Source of the DNA: Paenibacillus xylanexedens
Lineage (GTDB): Bacteria; Bacillota; Bacilli; Paenibacillales; Paenibacillaceae
Reading direction: 5' to 3'
Assembly (NCBI RefSeq): GCF_017874615.1
Contig: NZ_JAGIKV010000011.1
Coordinates: forward strand, 124,001 to 188,000
Length of the DNA: 64,000 nucleotides
In this document: positions 16,435 to 25,624 of the stretch, piece by piece
How positions within the stretch are numbered: position 1 is the first letter of the stretch
How the letters are laid out: every line of letters begins with the position of its first letter
Notes under the pieces: model-generated
The model's input: only the letters and a program-made list of their open reading frames with translations
Database searches by the model: none
Told to the model about the DNA's origin: nothing
Made by a program: the position numbers and the translations under genes

Positions 16435-16823
16435 TTACACCAGTTTTTTGGACATCCTGTACAGGGATAACGAAGGTTTATTGATTTCCCCTACTCTTTC
16501 CAGTGTTGGAGATTATACTTAATCAAGCTCCATTTCCGAAGTTCAAACAGCTTGGAGAACGTTGGCAAAGCAAGTTTGTTCATTATAGTAGTCGGATAAC
16601 ACATGATCATGCCCAGCGTTTGGTTATCCTTTTTGGCTTCATAAGCGTACTGGTGACTGAATCGGTTCTGATTCGAACGCCATAACTTGTTAAATGTTTT
16701 TTCTATAATGCCTTTATCCTTGGTACCTGCAAGCGAATAGGCCATATATTCAAGTGCCATCTGATTTAGTTGCCCGCCGACTAATGATTGTGGACTGGCT
16801 TTTGTTATGGAAATCTTATTCAT
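16435..16823 (-). pseudogene. GNAT acetyltransferase remnant with internal deletion and frameshift
   Basis: The open part (110 codons, stop at 16491) begins MNKISITKASPQSLVGG and resembles the N-terminal half of a GNAT N-acetyltransferase up to LQHWKE. The acetyl-CoA-binding motif A is missing. After the stop, a different frame reads EINKPSLSLYRMSKKLV and stops at 16435, which closely matches the C-terminal end of GNAT proteins (typically a Lys/Asn-Pro-x6-Leu-Tyr-x3-Gly-Tyr pattern). The simplest explanation is a deletion of about 60 codons that removed the core and shifted the frame. The start at 16823 has GAGGAG upstream. It follows the Asp23/Gls24 gene by 33 bases. Confidence 0.72.
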
Positions 16824-16855
16824 CGCTGTCACTCCTCTAGGTAGCTGAAATTGGA

Positions 16856-17218
16856 TTAAAGCTTGGCAGCAGGTTGGTTGAATGATAACCCCTCAACGAT
16901 CACATTCACCGTATCAATAGTTAATCCGGTCAGCTGTTCCACATGTAATCTCACATTGTTTTGCAATTCCCTGCAGACTTCATGCACTTTTGTTCCATAA
17001 CAAACGACAATCTTTAAGTTTATCTCCAGTCTTGATTCTACCTTGCGGATATCTATGCCATTTTGCAGACTTTTCCCGCTCCACTTTTTGGTGATGCCTT
17101 CTATAAGTCCTGTCGACATGGAGGAAATCTCACTGGTAGTATTTGCGATCTTGCCGACAATTTTGGAGATCACATCATCCGATATTTGAATTTTTCCCAA
17201 AACATTTTGAATGGACAT
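16856..17218 (-). CDS. Asp23/Gls24 family envelope stress protein
   Basis: The 120-aa protein matches the Asp23/Gls24 (YloU/AmaP-associated) family: GKIQISDDVISKIVGKIA at the N-terminus, the LEINLKIVVCYGTKVHEVCRELQNNVRLHVEQLTGLTIDTVNVIVEGL core with alternating beta strands. Members are cytoplasmic proteins tied to the membrane or to alkaline and envelope stress. AGAGGGGT precedes the ATG. It shares a transcript with the damaged acetyltransferase gene. No AmaP-type membrane anchor gene is next to it. Confidence 0.9.
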   Translation of the reverse strand: MSIQNVLGKIQISDDVISKIVGKIANTTSEISSMSTGLIEGITKKWSGKSLQNGIDIRKVESRLEINLKIVVCYGTKVHEVCRELQNNVRLHVEQLTGLTIDTVNVIVEGLSFNQPAAKL

Positions 17219-17349
17219 CCTAGGTACCCCTCTTTACACCTGCATTTTTGATAGGTAATAATATCATTTAATATAAATATAAATCATGCAGAGTCCGATT
17301 TCAACTTTTGAATTGAGTCATCCTCATTTCTACCTGTACATAGCAAAAA

Positions 17350-17368
17350 AACCGCGATCATCGCGGCT
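17350..17368 (-). terminator. Terminator after the peptide-utilisation operon
   Basis: The stem CCGCGA/TCGCGG with a three-base loop is flanked by A and T runs and ends the operon 15 bases after the 152-aa gene. Confidence 0.88.
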
Positions 17369-17381
17369 TCTTCTAGTCATA

Positions 17382-17840
17382 CTATGGGAATTTCAATTGA
17401 ATACGGACAGGAATGCGGGAGGATAACCCACTCTCTTTGCTGCCTTCTTCTGCTTGTACGATCCACTGCCTGCCAATTAACGATTGTAGCAGTTCAATCT
17501 CTTCTGCGGTCAGACGAATATGCTTCAGTGACAGTTCATCTTGAACGTAATCCCGATCCACCTTACGGTCAAACCGGAAATCGAGCAATCGTTTCAACCC
17601 GTTAATATGCAAAAACTTGAACTCATAACCTTGACGTATCGCCTTTTCCCAATCGTCTCCGATATCAGCTGCTGTCTGTAGTCTCTCATCAAAATCCATC
17701 GCGGATTCCTTAACCAGAGGCAACAACCGGGAATAGTCTCGACGTTGTAAACATTCAATAATCACTTCTTTTGGTTCCCCACTTGTCAGAACATTCTCTA
17801 CAAGAAGCCCTACAGGAATGGACAGCTGAGTTCGACTCAT
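17382..17840 (-). CDS. Hypothetical protein, 152 aa, last gene of peptide operon
   Basis: The family is not recognised. The protein is acidic and soluble, with no signal peptide or Cys motif. It contains VIIECLQRRDYSRLLPLVKESAMDF and a helical middle (HINGLKRLLDFRFD), then a predicted helix that could form an interaction surface (RLTAEEIELLQSLIGRQWIV). Its ATG overlaps the S9 peptidase stop (ATGA at 17837-17840) with AGGAGGG upstream, so it is co-translated with the peptidase and probably assists it or its product. Confidence 0.75.
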   Translation of the reverse strand: MSRTQLSIPVGLLVENVLTSGEPKEVIIECLQRRDYSRLLPLVKESAMDFDERLQTAADIGDDWEKAIRQGYEFKFLHINGLKRLLDFRFDRKVDRDYVQDELSLKHIRLTAEEIELLQSLIGRQWIVQAEEGSKESGLSSRIPVRIQLKFP

Positions 17841-19855
17841 TGCTCGCCCTCCTCATTCCCGAGGTACTGATTGAACCAGGCATTCACCTGCTCGAAGCTA
17901 TCGATACGTAATGAAGGTTTACCGCTTTTCAGCAAAGTGTGGTTGGAGCCCGGATAACGAATCAGTTTGGTCTTTTTGCCGTAACGTTTTAGCGTAGTAT
18001 ATAATTCCTCCGCTTGCGCAATCGGTGTCCGATAGTCCTGCTCTCCGTGCATGATCAGAAGTGGCGTCTCAATGTGATGTGCATGGGCAAGAGGTGAGCG
18101 AGACCACAGGAATTCAGCGTTTTCCGCCGGATTACCACCAATGACTCCCTCAACATAGGAAATTCCGATATCACTCGTTCCATACATGGACAACCAGTTG
18201 GAGATGCATCGCTGTGTTACAGCCGCCTTGAAACGGTGGGTATGCGCTACAATCCAGTTGGTCATCACTCCGCCATAACTGCCACCCGCTACACCCAGAC
18301 GTGATGCATCAAGGAAATCGTATGTAGCCAGGGCATAGTCAACAGCTTCCATTAGATCCCGGTAATCCCCTCCGGCAAAGTCACCACGGCAAGCTCTGGC
18401 AAACTCCTGACCGTATCCCATACTTCCGCGTGGATTAATCCATAGCACAGCGTAACCTTGCGCAACGAGTGTCTGCATCTCATGACTATATGTTCCCGTA
18501 TACATCGCGTGGGGTCCACCATGAATCTGCAAAACTAGTGGCAGTTTCCCATCGGTGTCGCGTATTGCCGGTGTGGCTAACCAACCTTGAAGCGGCCATC
18601 CATCGGAGGACGTAAACTCTACACGGACTGGCGCATTTACAGCCAATTCAGCCATGAATTCATCATTTCGCCGGGTGAGTCTGAACATTTCACCACTGTC
18701 GATATTCACGCGATATAACTCTCCAGGGTGTTCAGCAGTCAACGCAGCGATTACCAGCGACGAACCATCTGGCGTTAAGGTATACTGATACACATCCTTT
18801 TCATCAGCACCCGTAACGGATTGACACGCCCCATCTTCTTGAATACGGTACACGTCCACATTCCCGTTATGTGTTCCGAGTACATATACACCGCGTTCCG
18901 GATGATGGGCATCCGAGATAGGAGAAGCTGACGCACCTGCCGACTTCATATCTCCAAGCGCCGCGTTACCAATCTGCATATCTAATTGAGGTGCGATTGG
19001 CCTGGGTATACCTCGATGAACGGGAACAGCGTATAAGCTGTTGTGGCTCCCGCTTCCATACTCACGATCACTGGCGATCAGAATCAGCTGCTGCCCGTCG
19101 GACGAATAGGAGAATTGGCTTATCGCCAGACTGGAATCCGTCACTTTGAACAGATCACTTTCTCCCAATCGAATGCTGTATACATCGGTAAAGTAAAGCA
19201 GATCCGCATCAAGTTCCTCGTCCTCTACTTGTTTCGAAATGAAAGAAAGCTGCTGGCTATCTGGCGACCATGCTGGAGCACTGATATTCCATAGCCCGGA
19301 AGTCACCTGTGTGATTTCCCCGCTTTTGATCTCATATACAAATAAATGGCTGTATTGACCATCCCACCAGCCAGCCCCTTCCGCCTTCGGCGTTGTACGC
19401 TCGAAGACTTTACCTCGCAGCACAGGTGCTGGCTCCTGTTGGACGTCTGCTTTCTTCTGTTGGTCCTCCGGTCGTACTTTGCTGGTAAACGCAATGTACT
19501 GCCCGTTCGGTGACCAGATATAACTCAATATTTTACGTGCGGGAGATATCAGCATGATCGGCTCTTTTTGATCTGAATGGAGCGTCCATAATCCTTTGCC
19601 CCCATCCACTGAGCGAATGAATGTGAGCTGTGTGCCATCCGGCGACCAAGCAGGTGAGGAATCCTTTGTTCCATCGGAAAGTGCAATATCTTCATCACCA
19701 TCGAGGGAAATCCCTCGAATTTGCGTGTTATATTCGTTTTTATCCTGATCTATGGTCTGTTCCACATAAGCCACTTGTCCGTTCAGACTGATTACTGGCT
19801 GACTGATCCAACGATAATGACGCAGATCCTTCGGCATAATTGGTCTTTGGTTCAT
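17837..19855 (-). CDS. S9 family serine peptidase (acylaminoacyl-peptidase / dipeptidyl peptidase type)
   Basis: The 672-aa enzyme has an N-terminal beta-propeller (about 1-400, WD/TolB-like repeats such as SPAWSPDGTQLTFI and APAWSPDSQQLSFIS) and a C-terminal alpha/beta hydrolase. The catalytic triad is visible: Ser526 in GGSYGGVM, Asp607 in GEQDYRTP, and His639 in PGSNHTLL. These enzymes cleave short peptides or N-terminal acyl amino acids in the cytoplasm; the propeller excludes large proteins. No signal peptide is present. It lies 21 bases after the permease gene and completes a route from peptide uptake to free amino acids. Confidence 0.95.
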   Translation of the reverse strand: MNQRPIMPKDLRHYRWISQPVISLNGQVAYVEQTIDQDKNEYNTQIRGISLDGDEDIALSDGTKDSSPAWSPDGTQLTFIRSVDGGKGLWTLHSDQKEPIMLISPARKILSYIWSPNGQYIAFTSKVRPEDQQKKADVQQEPAPVLRGKVFERTTPKAEGAGWWDGQYSHLFVYEIKSGEITQVTSGLWNISAPAWSPDSQQLSFISKQVEDEELDADLLYFTDVYSIRLGESDLFKVTDSSLAISQFSYSSDGQQLILIASDREYGSGSHNSLYAVPVHRGIPRPIAPQLDMQIGNAALGDMKSAGASASPISDAHHPERGVYVLGTHNGNVDVYRIQEDGACQSVTGADEKDVYQYTLTPDGSSLVIAALTAEHPGELYRVNIDSGEMFRLTRRNDEFMAELAVNAPVRVEFTSSDGWPLQGWLATPAIRDTDGKLPLVLQIHGGPHAMYTGTYSHEMQTLVAQGYAVLWINPRGSMGYGQEFARACRGDFAGGDYRDLMEAVDYALATYDFLDASRLGVAGGSYGGVMTNWIVAHTHRFKAAVTQRCISNWLSMYGTSDIGISYVEGVIGGNPAENAEFLWSRSPLAHAHHIETPLLIMHGEQDYRTPIAQAEELYTTLKRYGKKTKLIRYPGSNHTLLKSGKPSLRIDSFEQVNAWFNQYLGNEEGEQ

Positions 19856-19876
19856 ATTGATGGCTCCCTTCTCCGT

Positions 19877-20806
19877 TTATTTATGGGTTGTCTCCGTACG
19901 TGGATCAAGCACATCACGCAGCCAATCTCCAAGGAAAATAACACCGAGTACGGTAAATGTAATGGCTAGTCCCGGGAATGTAGCGACCCACCAGCTTGTT
20001 GCAACGTATTGTCTGCCATCACTGAGCATACCTCCCCAGGATACATCGGGTGGTTTGATACCCAGACCCAGGAAGCTGAGTGAAGCTTCCATAATAATTG
20101 TCGTGCCGACATTCATACCGCAGATTACGATAAAGGATGAAAGGATATTCGGCAGAATGTGTTTGAGAATCAATCTTCCATTCTTCGCACCAATCGATCT
20201 GGCCGCCTGAACAAAATCACGCTCTTTAATACTAAGAACCTCACTTCTTACCACACGGGTGAATGGAACCCAGTTCGTCACCCCGATGACAAAGATCAAC
20301 GTTGTAATACCCGGGCCAACAATTGCCATCACAACAAGCATGAACAGAATGGTTGGAATCGCCATGAATGCATCACCTACACGCATGATGACAGCATCCA
20401 GCCATTTCCCATAGAATCCGGATACCAGCCCCAGAATCGCGCCAATGATTCCTGATACAATCACGGCACCCATCCCCACGATTAAGGAAACTCGGGCACC
20501 ATATACAATTCGACTCCACATGTCTCTGCCGAGATTATCGGTACCCAGCCAGTATTCGGCTGTTCCACCCTCAAGCCATGCTGGTGGTTTAAGTCGGTTG
20601 AGCGGATTCACCGCTGCCGGATCATGACTCGTCAATAGAGGTGCACCTATGGCAATTAACACAACCAACAATACAAGCACAGCACCAAACATTCCGGTCT
20701 TGCTGATGATCAGTTGTTGCCAGATATAACGAAATCCCGTTGGTGCACGCCCATTGTCTTGTTCCTGTTCTGTACCCGGAATTGGCATTTCATTGCTGCC
20801 TGTCAT
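19877..20806 (-). CDS. Peptide ABC transporter permease, DppC/OppC type
   Basis: The 309-aa permease has six predicted membrane helices and the EAA-type cytoplasmic loop ATPase-contact region (AARSIGAKNGRLILKHILPNIL). The N-terminal OppC-like start (GMFGAVLVLLVVLIAIGAPLLTSHDP) and the GTDNLGRDMWSRIVYGARVS motif are diagnostic of Dpp/Opp/nickel family permeases. It follows DppB by 16 bases with an AGGTG ribosome binding site. Its partners are the upstream DppB and the lipoprotein at 21843. No ATPase is encoded in the operon. Confidence 0.94.
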   Translation of the reverse strand: MTGSNEMPIPGTEQEQDNGRAPTGFRYIWQQLIISKTGMFGAVLVLLVVLIAIGAPLLTSHDPAAVNPLNRLKPPAWLEGGTAEYWLGTDNLGRDMWSRIVYGARVSLIVGMGAVIVSGIIGAILGLVSGFYGKWLDAVIMRVGDAFMAIPTILFMLVVMAIVGPGITTLIFVIGVTNWVPFTRVVRSEVLSIKERDFVQAARSIGAKNGRLILKHILPNILSSFIVICGMNVGTTIIMEASLSFLGLGIKPPDVSWGGMLSDGRQYVATSWWVATFPGLAITFTVLGVIFLGDWLRDVLDPRTETTHK

Positions 20807-20822
20807 ATGATTGCACCTCCTT

Positions 20823-21740
20823 CTAGTCGTATTTGATGCGCGGATCGAGTAGCCTGTAAGCTACATCCGTCAAGATGTTGATTACCACAACGATAAAGGC
20901 AATGACAAACACCGCTGCCTGTACAATCGCCATATCATGTGTGTTGACTGCAACGACCAGCAACTGACCCAGTCCAGGCCAGGAGAATACCGTTTCCGTA
21001 ATCAAAGTGCCCCCGATCAGACTTGTAAACTGCAAACTCATAATTGTAACGACCGGAATCAATCCGTTCCGAAATGCATGTTTTACAATGACAACCATCC
21101 GGCCAAGCCCCTTGCTGCGAGCTGTTCGAATATAGTCCTGGTTGAGAATCTCCAGCATGCTGGAGCGAATCAATCGGGTCATCTGCGCAGCCAGTCCAAC
21201 GCCAAGCGTGAATGCCGGCAAGATCAGATGTGACAATCCTCCGCGACCCGATACCGGCAATACGCCCAGCATGACGGAGAACAAGAGGATAAGCATAATC
21301 CCCATCCAGAAGTTTGGCATCGCCTTACCAATGACGGATATTCCTGAAATAATGAGATCGGTAAACGTATTGCGTTTGACAGCTGAAATGACGCCAAGTG
21401 GCACAGCCATAAGTACGGCAAAAAACATGGCGGCTACCGCCAGTTCAAAGCTGGCAGGCAATCTCTCCAGCACAAGCTCTAACGCAGGCTGATTGTAGCG
21501 AAAAGACTGACCAAAGTCTCCCTGTATCGCACTGCCCAGAAACTTCACGTATTGCGTATATAAAGGCTGGTCCAAACCAAGTGCCTGCGTCAAGACAGCA
21601 CGATCTTCAGCGGTAGCCGTTTCAGGCAACATTAGCGCAACCGGATCACCGGTGACTCGAACCAAAATGAACACAATTAATGAAACAATGAACAGCACCG
21701 GAATGATCTGCAGTAGTGACTTAAGTACGTATTTGCCCAT
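20823..21740 (-). CDS. Peptide ABC transporter permease, DppB/OppB type
   Basis: The 305-aa permease begins MGKYVLKSLLQIIPVLFIVSLIVFILVRVTGDPVALMLP, the standard DppB N-terminus, followed by LGLDQPLYTQYVKFL and the YIRTARSKGLGRMVVIVKHAFRNGLIPVVT EAA loop. Six helices are predicted. It pairs with DppC to make the membrane channel for peptides delivered by the upstream binding lipoprotein. GGGAGGTG precedes the ATG. A stable hairpin lies between it and the upstream lipoprotein gene, consistent with higher expression of the binding protein. Confidence 0.94.
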   Translation of the reverse strand: MGKYVLKSLLQIIPVLFIVSLIVFILVRVTGDPVALMLPETATAEDRAVLTQALGLDQPLYTQYVKFLGSAIQGDFGQSFRYNQPALELVLERLPASFELAVAAMFFAVLMAVPLGVISAVKRNTFTDLIISGISVIGKAMPNFWMGIMLILLFSVMLGVLPVSGRGGLSHLILPAFTLGVGLAAQMTRLIRSSMLEILNQDYIRTARSKGLGRMVVIVKHAFRNGLIPVVTIMSLQFTSLIGGTLITETVFSWPGLGQLLVVAVNTHDMAIVQAAVFVIAFIVVVINILTDVAYRLLDPRIKYD

Positions 21741-21766
21741 TCCTTGTTCACCTCCCTTTTAAAAAA

Positions 21767-21803
21767 GAACGGCAGGAACATGGTTATCCAGTCCCTGCCG
21801 TTC
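21767..21803 (-). terminator. Intra-operon hairpin between binding protein and permeases
   Basis: A perfect 10-bp stem GAACGGCAGG/CCTGCCGTTC with a 17-base loop is followed by TTTTTT on the minus strand. It is probably a partial terminator or mRNA stabiliser that sets the ratio of binding protein to permease. Confidence 0.85.
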
Positions 21804-21842
21804 ACGGCCTATCTTTTCAATGACCGGTTGTTATACCCGATG

Positions 21843-23408
21843 TTACTGTGCAACAGGTGTAATCTCGTCAGCATAGAACATCTCGTCACTGCGTGGCGCG
21901 AAGTTCACTTTAGCATTTGTTCCGTAGACACCTTCCATTTGGTACAGATATACGGCTGGGCGTTCTTCAGAGAAGATCTGTTGTACTTGCTGATACTCTT
22001 TCTCACGAGATGCAAGGTCCATGTTCACCAATGCCGATTGAAGCAGTTTCTCTACTTCAGGATTGTTGTAATCCGACTCGCCTTTTGCTTCTTCCAACAT
22101 ATAACGATTGTAGTTATTCGAAGCATCGAACAAGGAGTTACCAATACCAATCATGAAGATTTCTTTGAAGGATTTGGAGCTGTAACGTTCACTGAATGCA
22201 CTTGCTTCCAGGACATCCAGGTTGATTTTGAATCCGGCTTGTTCCAGCATTGCTGCAACAACTTCAGCCTGTTCTTTGTATTGTGCGGAAACGGAGATAG
22301 TCATCTCGGCTTCACCTTCCGCATAGCCAGCTTCTTGCAGCAACTGTTTCGCTTTTTCTTGATCATAAAGTGACGTTTTGTACAATGAAGGATCAGCACC
22401 GAAGTTGCCTGGTGTTACGGATGTGCGGGTTACGATACCTGCTCCGCCGGCAATGCTGTCCACGATTCCTTGTTTGTCGATAGCCAGGTCAATCGCTTCA
22501 CGTACTTTCGGATCAGCCGTGATGCTGCCTTCTGTCTGACGGAAGATCAACTGAAGCACACGTTGGATTGGCGCTTTGACAATCTTTTTATCTGCTTCGC
22601 CTTCGATCCGGGCAATGTCAGTGGACGGAATGGAAGACGCCACATCTACACCACCAGCAAGCAATTCGGATACACGTGTGGAGGCTTCAGGAATAACGCG
22701 GAATACCACTTCATTCCATTTTGGTTCACCGTCGAAGTAGTTCTCGTTTTTCACCAGTTCCACACGATCATCTTTGGTCCATTTACTGAACTTATAAGGG
22801 CCTGTGCCTACCGGTTGTTTCAGGAAAGCATCAAATCCTTTATCTGCAATATATTTTGCTGGCAGAATGCCTGCTCCCATTTTGGACAGACGATTCAGGA
22901 GCAACGGATCTGGACCATCCGTGATGATGTCTACGGTATAGTCATCCACCACTTTAACTTCTACGATATTTTTGAAATAACTGTTTTGTTTCAGTGTCTC
23001 GTCCTTGGCAACGCGCTCCAGCGTGTATTTTACATCTGCTGAAGTGAATGGATCGCCATTGTGGAAGGTAACACCTTCACGCAGCTTAAATCTCCACGTT
23101 GTATCATCGACTTGATCCCATGATGTCGCAAGTCCCGCAACTTTCTTCTGTTCACTGTCATTTTTGATCAGATAATCAAAAACGTTGACCAGAACCGCCT
23201 CACTGGATGTGTTGTTATTGTTGTGCGGATCGAAACTCTCAATATCGGTTGCCGCAGCAATGGTCAGTGTTGTACTTGCGTTTCCACTGCCCGTTCCTTC
23301 TGTTGCGGAACCATCATTCGTGCTTGTCGATTTTCCTCCGCAAGCGCTGAGTACCATTACGACTGCCAGTAACGTGATCCACAAGCCTGTCCATTGTCTT
23401 TTTTTCAT
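21843..23408 (-). CDS. Peptide/solute-binding lipoprotein, DppA/OppA family
   Basis: The 521-aa protein has a lipoprotein signal ending in LSACGG (lipidated Cys23) and a type II family 5 fold. The family 5 signature lies at about residues 80-125 (SWDQVDDTTWRFKLREGVTFHNGDPFTSADV). The C-terminal half has the expected GSVTPGNFG-like and EAGYAEGEAEMT elements. It captures peptides or other amino-containing solutes outside the membrane. The start at 23408 has GGGGGAG upstream and overlaps the M20 stop by four bases. Specificity is not readable. Confidence 0.94.
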   Translation of the reverse strand: MKKRQWTGLWITLLAVVMVLSACGGKSTSTNDGSATEGTGSGNASTTLTIAAATDIESFDPHNNNNTSSEAVLVNVFDYLIKNDSEQKKVAGLATSWDQVDDTTWRFKLREGVTFHNGDPFTSADVKYTLERVAKDETLKQNSYFKNIVEVKVVDDYTVDIITDGPDPLLLNRLSKMGAGILPAKYIADKGFDAFLKQPVGTGPYKFSKWTKDDRVELVKNENYFDGEPKWNEVVFRVIPEASTRVSELLAGGVDVASSIPSTDIARIEGEADKKIVKAPIQRVLQLIFRQTEGSITADPKVREAIDLAIDKQGIVDSIAGGAGIVTRTSVTPGNFGADPSLYKTSLYDQEKAKQLLQEAGYAEGEAEMTISVSAQYKEQAEVVAAMLEQAGFKINLDVLEASAFSERYSSKSFKEIFMIGIGNSLFDASNNYNRYMLEEAKGESDYNNPEVEKLLQSALVNMDLASREKEYQQVQQIFSEERPAVYLYQMEGVYGTNAKVNFAPRSDEMFYADEITPVAQ

Positions 23409-24616
23409 TGTGATTGCTCCCCCTCAGAAGTTGTATTCCGTGCCAAAAATTCAAGTGCTACTGCAGACAACATGCCCACACCATAAGGCATCGCTGTCTC
23501 ATCAAGATCAAACATGGGATGGTGGAGTGGATAACGAGTACGTTCCTCATCATTCCCAGATCCTAGTCTGAAAAACACACCCGGAATCTGTTCACAATAA
23601 AAGGCAAAGTCCTCGCCCCCTGTAGAAGGTTTGATATAAGTCCATCCCTTCTCCGCATTAACCTGATCACAAGTCTCTGTTAGCAGGTCAACCATGCCGA
23701 GATCATTCACAACAACAGGGTATCCATCACCGTAGACGACTTCGCATCCTGCTCCAAAAGAATCGCAGACCCCTTTAACAACCTGCTCGATCAAAGCTGG
23801 CATCCGCTCACGAATGGCAGGTGAGAGTGTACGAACCGTACCAATCATCTCCACTTCGGGGGCGATGGCTGTTCCCATATAACCTCCCGTGATTTTGCCA
23901 ATCGTGACTACTGCCGGTTCAAGTGGATCAACCATCCGACTGACGATATTTTGCAATGCGGTGATGACCTGAGCGGATACCGCGATTGCATCAATACCCT
24001 CATGCGGACGAGCTGCGTGGCCACCCTTGCCAAACACCTTGATAATCAAGGGATCAGCTGATGCAAACGCCACGCCTTGACTCACACCCAAGGTTCCCGT
24101 GTTCTGTCCAGGTGTCATGTGTAATCCTGCGATGGCATCAACCTTTGGATTCTCCAGAACACCGTCCTGAATCATGGCTCTTGCACCTGCAAGTCCCTCT
24201 TCTGCTGGCTGGAAAATAAATTTGATATTGCCTGATTTCGGTCTTCCAAGACCAGTAAGCAGTTGGGCGGCTCCCATCAGGATGGAGGTGTGAGCGTCAT
24301 GTCCACACAGATGTGCTTTGCCTTCCATTTGCGAGCGGTATTCCACCGCTTTCTGATCCTGGATTGGCAGAGCATCCATGTCTGCGCGCAAGGCAAAGGT
24401 TGGTCCATCGGTCTCTCCGCGAAGCAGGCCTGTAACCCCGGTCTGTCCGACATTGCGTGTAACTTCCAGCCCCAGGCTTTCCAGATGCTCAGCTACGATA
24501 GCGGATGTGCGATGCTCCTCATAACCGATCTCCGGATGCTGATGTAAATCTCTGCGCCAGGCGCTTAACTGGGCTTGTAGTGGCTGAGCCAGCTGTATTA
24601 GTTCTGAACGATTCAT
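23405..24616 (-). CDS. M20 family amidohydrolase (N-acyl-amino acid / hippurate hydrolase type)
   Basis: The 403-aa enzyme is a complete M20D amidohydrolase. Metal ligands are visible in [10 protein letters not shown] (Cys and His-Asp pairs), in [11 protein letters not shown] (the Glu-Glu pair, general base) and in IAGLHMTPG; the terminal His is in [10 protein letters not shown]. The lid domain lies at about 185-300. Such enzymes split N-acyl amino acids, hippurate or indole-acetyl amino acids. Overlapping ATGA junctions on both sides (24613-24616 and 23405-23408) tie it to the GntR regulator and the binding protein. In this operon a role in trimming imported N-acylated peptides is plausible. 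Confidence 0.93.
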   Translation of the reverse strand: MNRSELIQLAQPLQAQLSAWRRDLHQHPEIGYEEHRTSAIVAEHLESLGLEVTRNVGQTGVTGLLRGETDGPTFALRADMDALPIQDQKAVEYRSQMEGKAHLCGHDAHTSILMGAAQLLTGLGRPKSGNIKFIFQPAEEGLAGARAMIQDGVLENPKVDAIAGLHMTPGQNTGTLGVSQGVAFASADPLIIKVFGKGGHAARPHEGIDAIAVSAQVITALQNIVSRMVDPLEPAVVTIGKITGGYMGTAIAPEVEMIGTVRTLSPAIRERMPALIEQVVKGVCDSFGAGCEVVYGDGYPVVVNDLGMVDLLTETCDQVNAEKGWTYIKPSTGGEDFAFYCEQIPGVFFRLGSGNDEERTRYPLHHPMFDLDETAMPYGVGMLSAVALEFLARNTTSEGEQSQ

Positions 24617-25365
24617 TTGCTGTCATTCCCTTCATTTTTGTCCGATTCAGAAACCAAACGGGCATAGATTGCATCCGCCGAGAATTCGATATGCCTTTTC
24701 ATCGTCTCCTTAGACTTGGTGTTATCATGGGCTTTCAATGCTTCAAGAATCTCCATATGTACACCGTGGTTGACGGTACGGATCCGGTCATCATAAGGCA
24801 TCAGGTCGAGCGCCGGATTAATTTTCGTCCGAATCTGTCTGACGGCTCTCTCACAGTATGGATTCCCCGAAGCCTTGGCGATGGTCAGATGAAATTTCAC
24901 ATCCAGCGCCCTGAACCATTCCCTTGTGCAGTCTGGCTCTATACTTTGCTCCACGTAACCCTCAAGCAGCTCCAGTTCGCCTGCGGTGATCCGCTCAGCA
25001 GCGAGAAAAGCTCCCTCTGGCTCGATGATGGTTCGATATTCAAACACCTTCAGCATCTGTGACCAATCCCGTTTAATTTCTTCTCTGGTCCGTTTATGCG
25101 AATTGGCTGTCAGAGGCAGTACAAATGTTCCGCCTTTGGCACCCACCCTTTTCTCTATCAAGCCTTTCTCTTCCAGTGAAGAGAGTGCCTCGCGAACGGT
25201 AATCCGGCTTACGTTAAAAATCTCTGCCAGATCTCGCTCGGCTGGAAGCTGTTCTTCACTCATTAATTCTTTCAAAATAATGGCTTCTTCCAGTTGTTCC
25301 CTAATGAATTCACTAACCTTTTTGGTAGATACTTTCTCAAAACGAAATGAAAACGTACTGGACAT
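24613..25365 (-). CDS. FadR-subfamily GntR transcriptional regulator
   Basis: The 250-aa protein has an N-terminal winged helix (about 15-80, with [34 protein letters not shown]) and a C-terminal FCD effector domain of helices (about 100-235). The FCD metal/ligand residues are in [17 protein letters not shown] and [14 protein letters not shown]. It is the first gene of the operon and likely controls it and itself through the palindrome at 25382-25403. Regulators of this subfamily sense carboxylic acids or amino acid derivatives, in keeping with the M20/S9 content. Confidence 0.93.
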   Translation of the reverse strand: MSSTFSFRFEKVSTKKVSEFIREQLEEAIILKELMSEEQLPAERDLAEIFNVSRITVREALSSLEEKGLIEKRVGAKGGTFVLPLTANSHKRTREEIKRDWSQMLKVFEYRTIIEPEGAFLAAERITAGELELLEGYVEQSIEPDCTREWFRALDVKFHLTIAKASGNPYCERAVRQIRTKINPALDLMPYDDRIRTVNHGVHMEILEALKAHDNTKSKETMKRHIEFSADAIYARLVSESDKNEGNDSK

Positions 25366-25381
25366 CTAAACACTCCGATCT

Positions 25382-25403
25382 GTATATGGTCTAGACCTTA
25401 TAC
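25382..25403. promoter_or_regulatory. Probable operator of the GntR/FadR regulator
   Basis: A 22-base palindrome has the perfect core GGTCTAGACC and flanking arms GTATA and TATAC, with only one mismatched pair (T-T) between core and arms. It lies 17 bases before the GntR start codon, overlapping the expected promoter position. FadR-type operators are palindromes with a TGGT/ACCA theme, which this shares. Confidence 0.65.
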
Positions 25404-25503
25404 CATTAATATAATTCCGACTAAACTTATATGCAATACTTTTTTTCAAGTAAATTCATATTTTTTTCTAACCACCTCCAAATTGAAGCATTTTGGCACA
25501 AAA

Positions 25504-25534
25504 AAGACGCATCTACACGCAGCAGATGCATCTT
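25504..25534 (-). terminator. Second of two tandem terminators after the first MocA gene
   Basis: The stem AAGACGCATCT/AGATGCATCTT (one mismatch) is followed on the minus strand by six T residues. It lies downstream of the hairpin at 25564-25600 and reinforces it. Confidence 0.8.
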
Positions 25535-25563
25535 GGCGCTTTCGATATTTTGCCCGTACACGA

Positions 25564-25600
25564 AAAACCCTCTGCCCCAAATAACAGGACAAAGGGTTCT
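25564..25600 (-). terminator. First of two tandem terminators after the MocA gene
   Basis: The outer stem AACCCT/AGGGTT with GC-rich interior is followed by TTTTTC on the minus strand, 24 bases after the stop codon at 25625. Confidence 0.75.
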
Positions 25601-25624
25601 CTAATCTATTGTTTTAAGCCTTTT

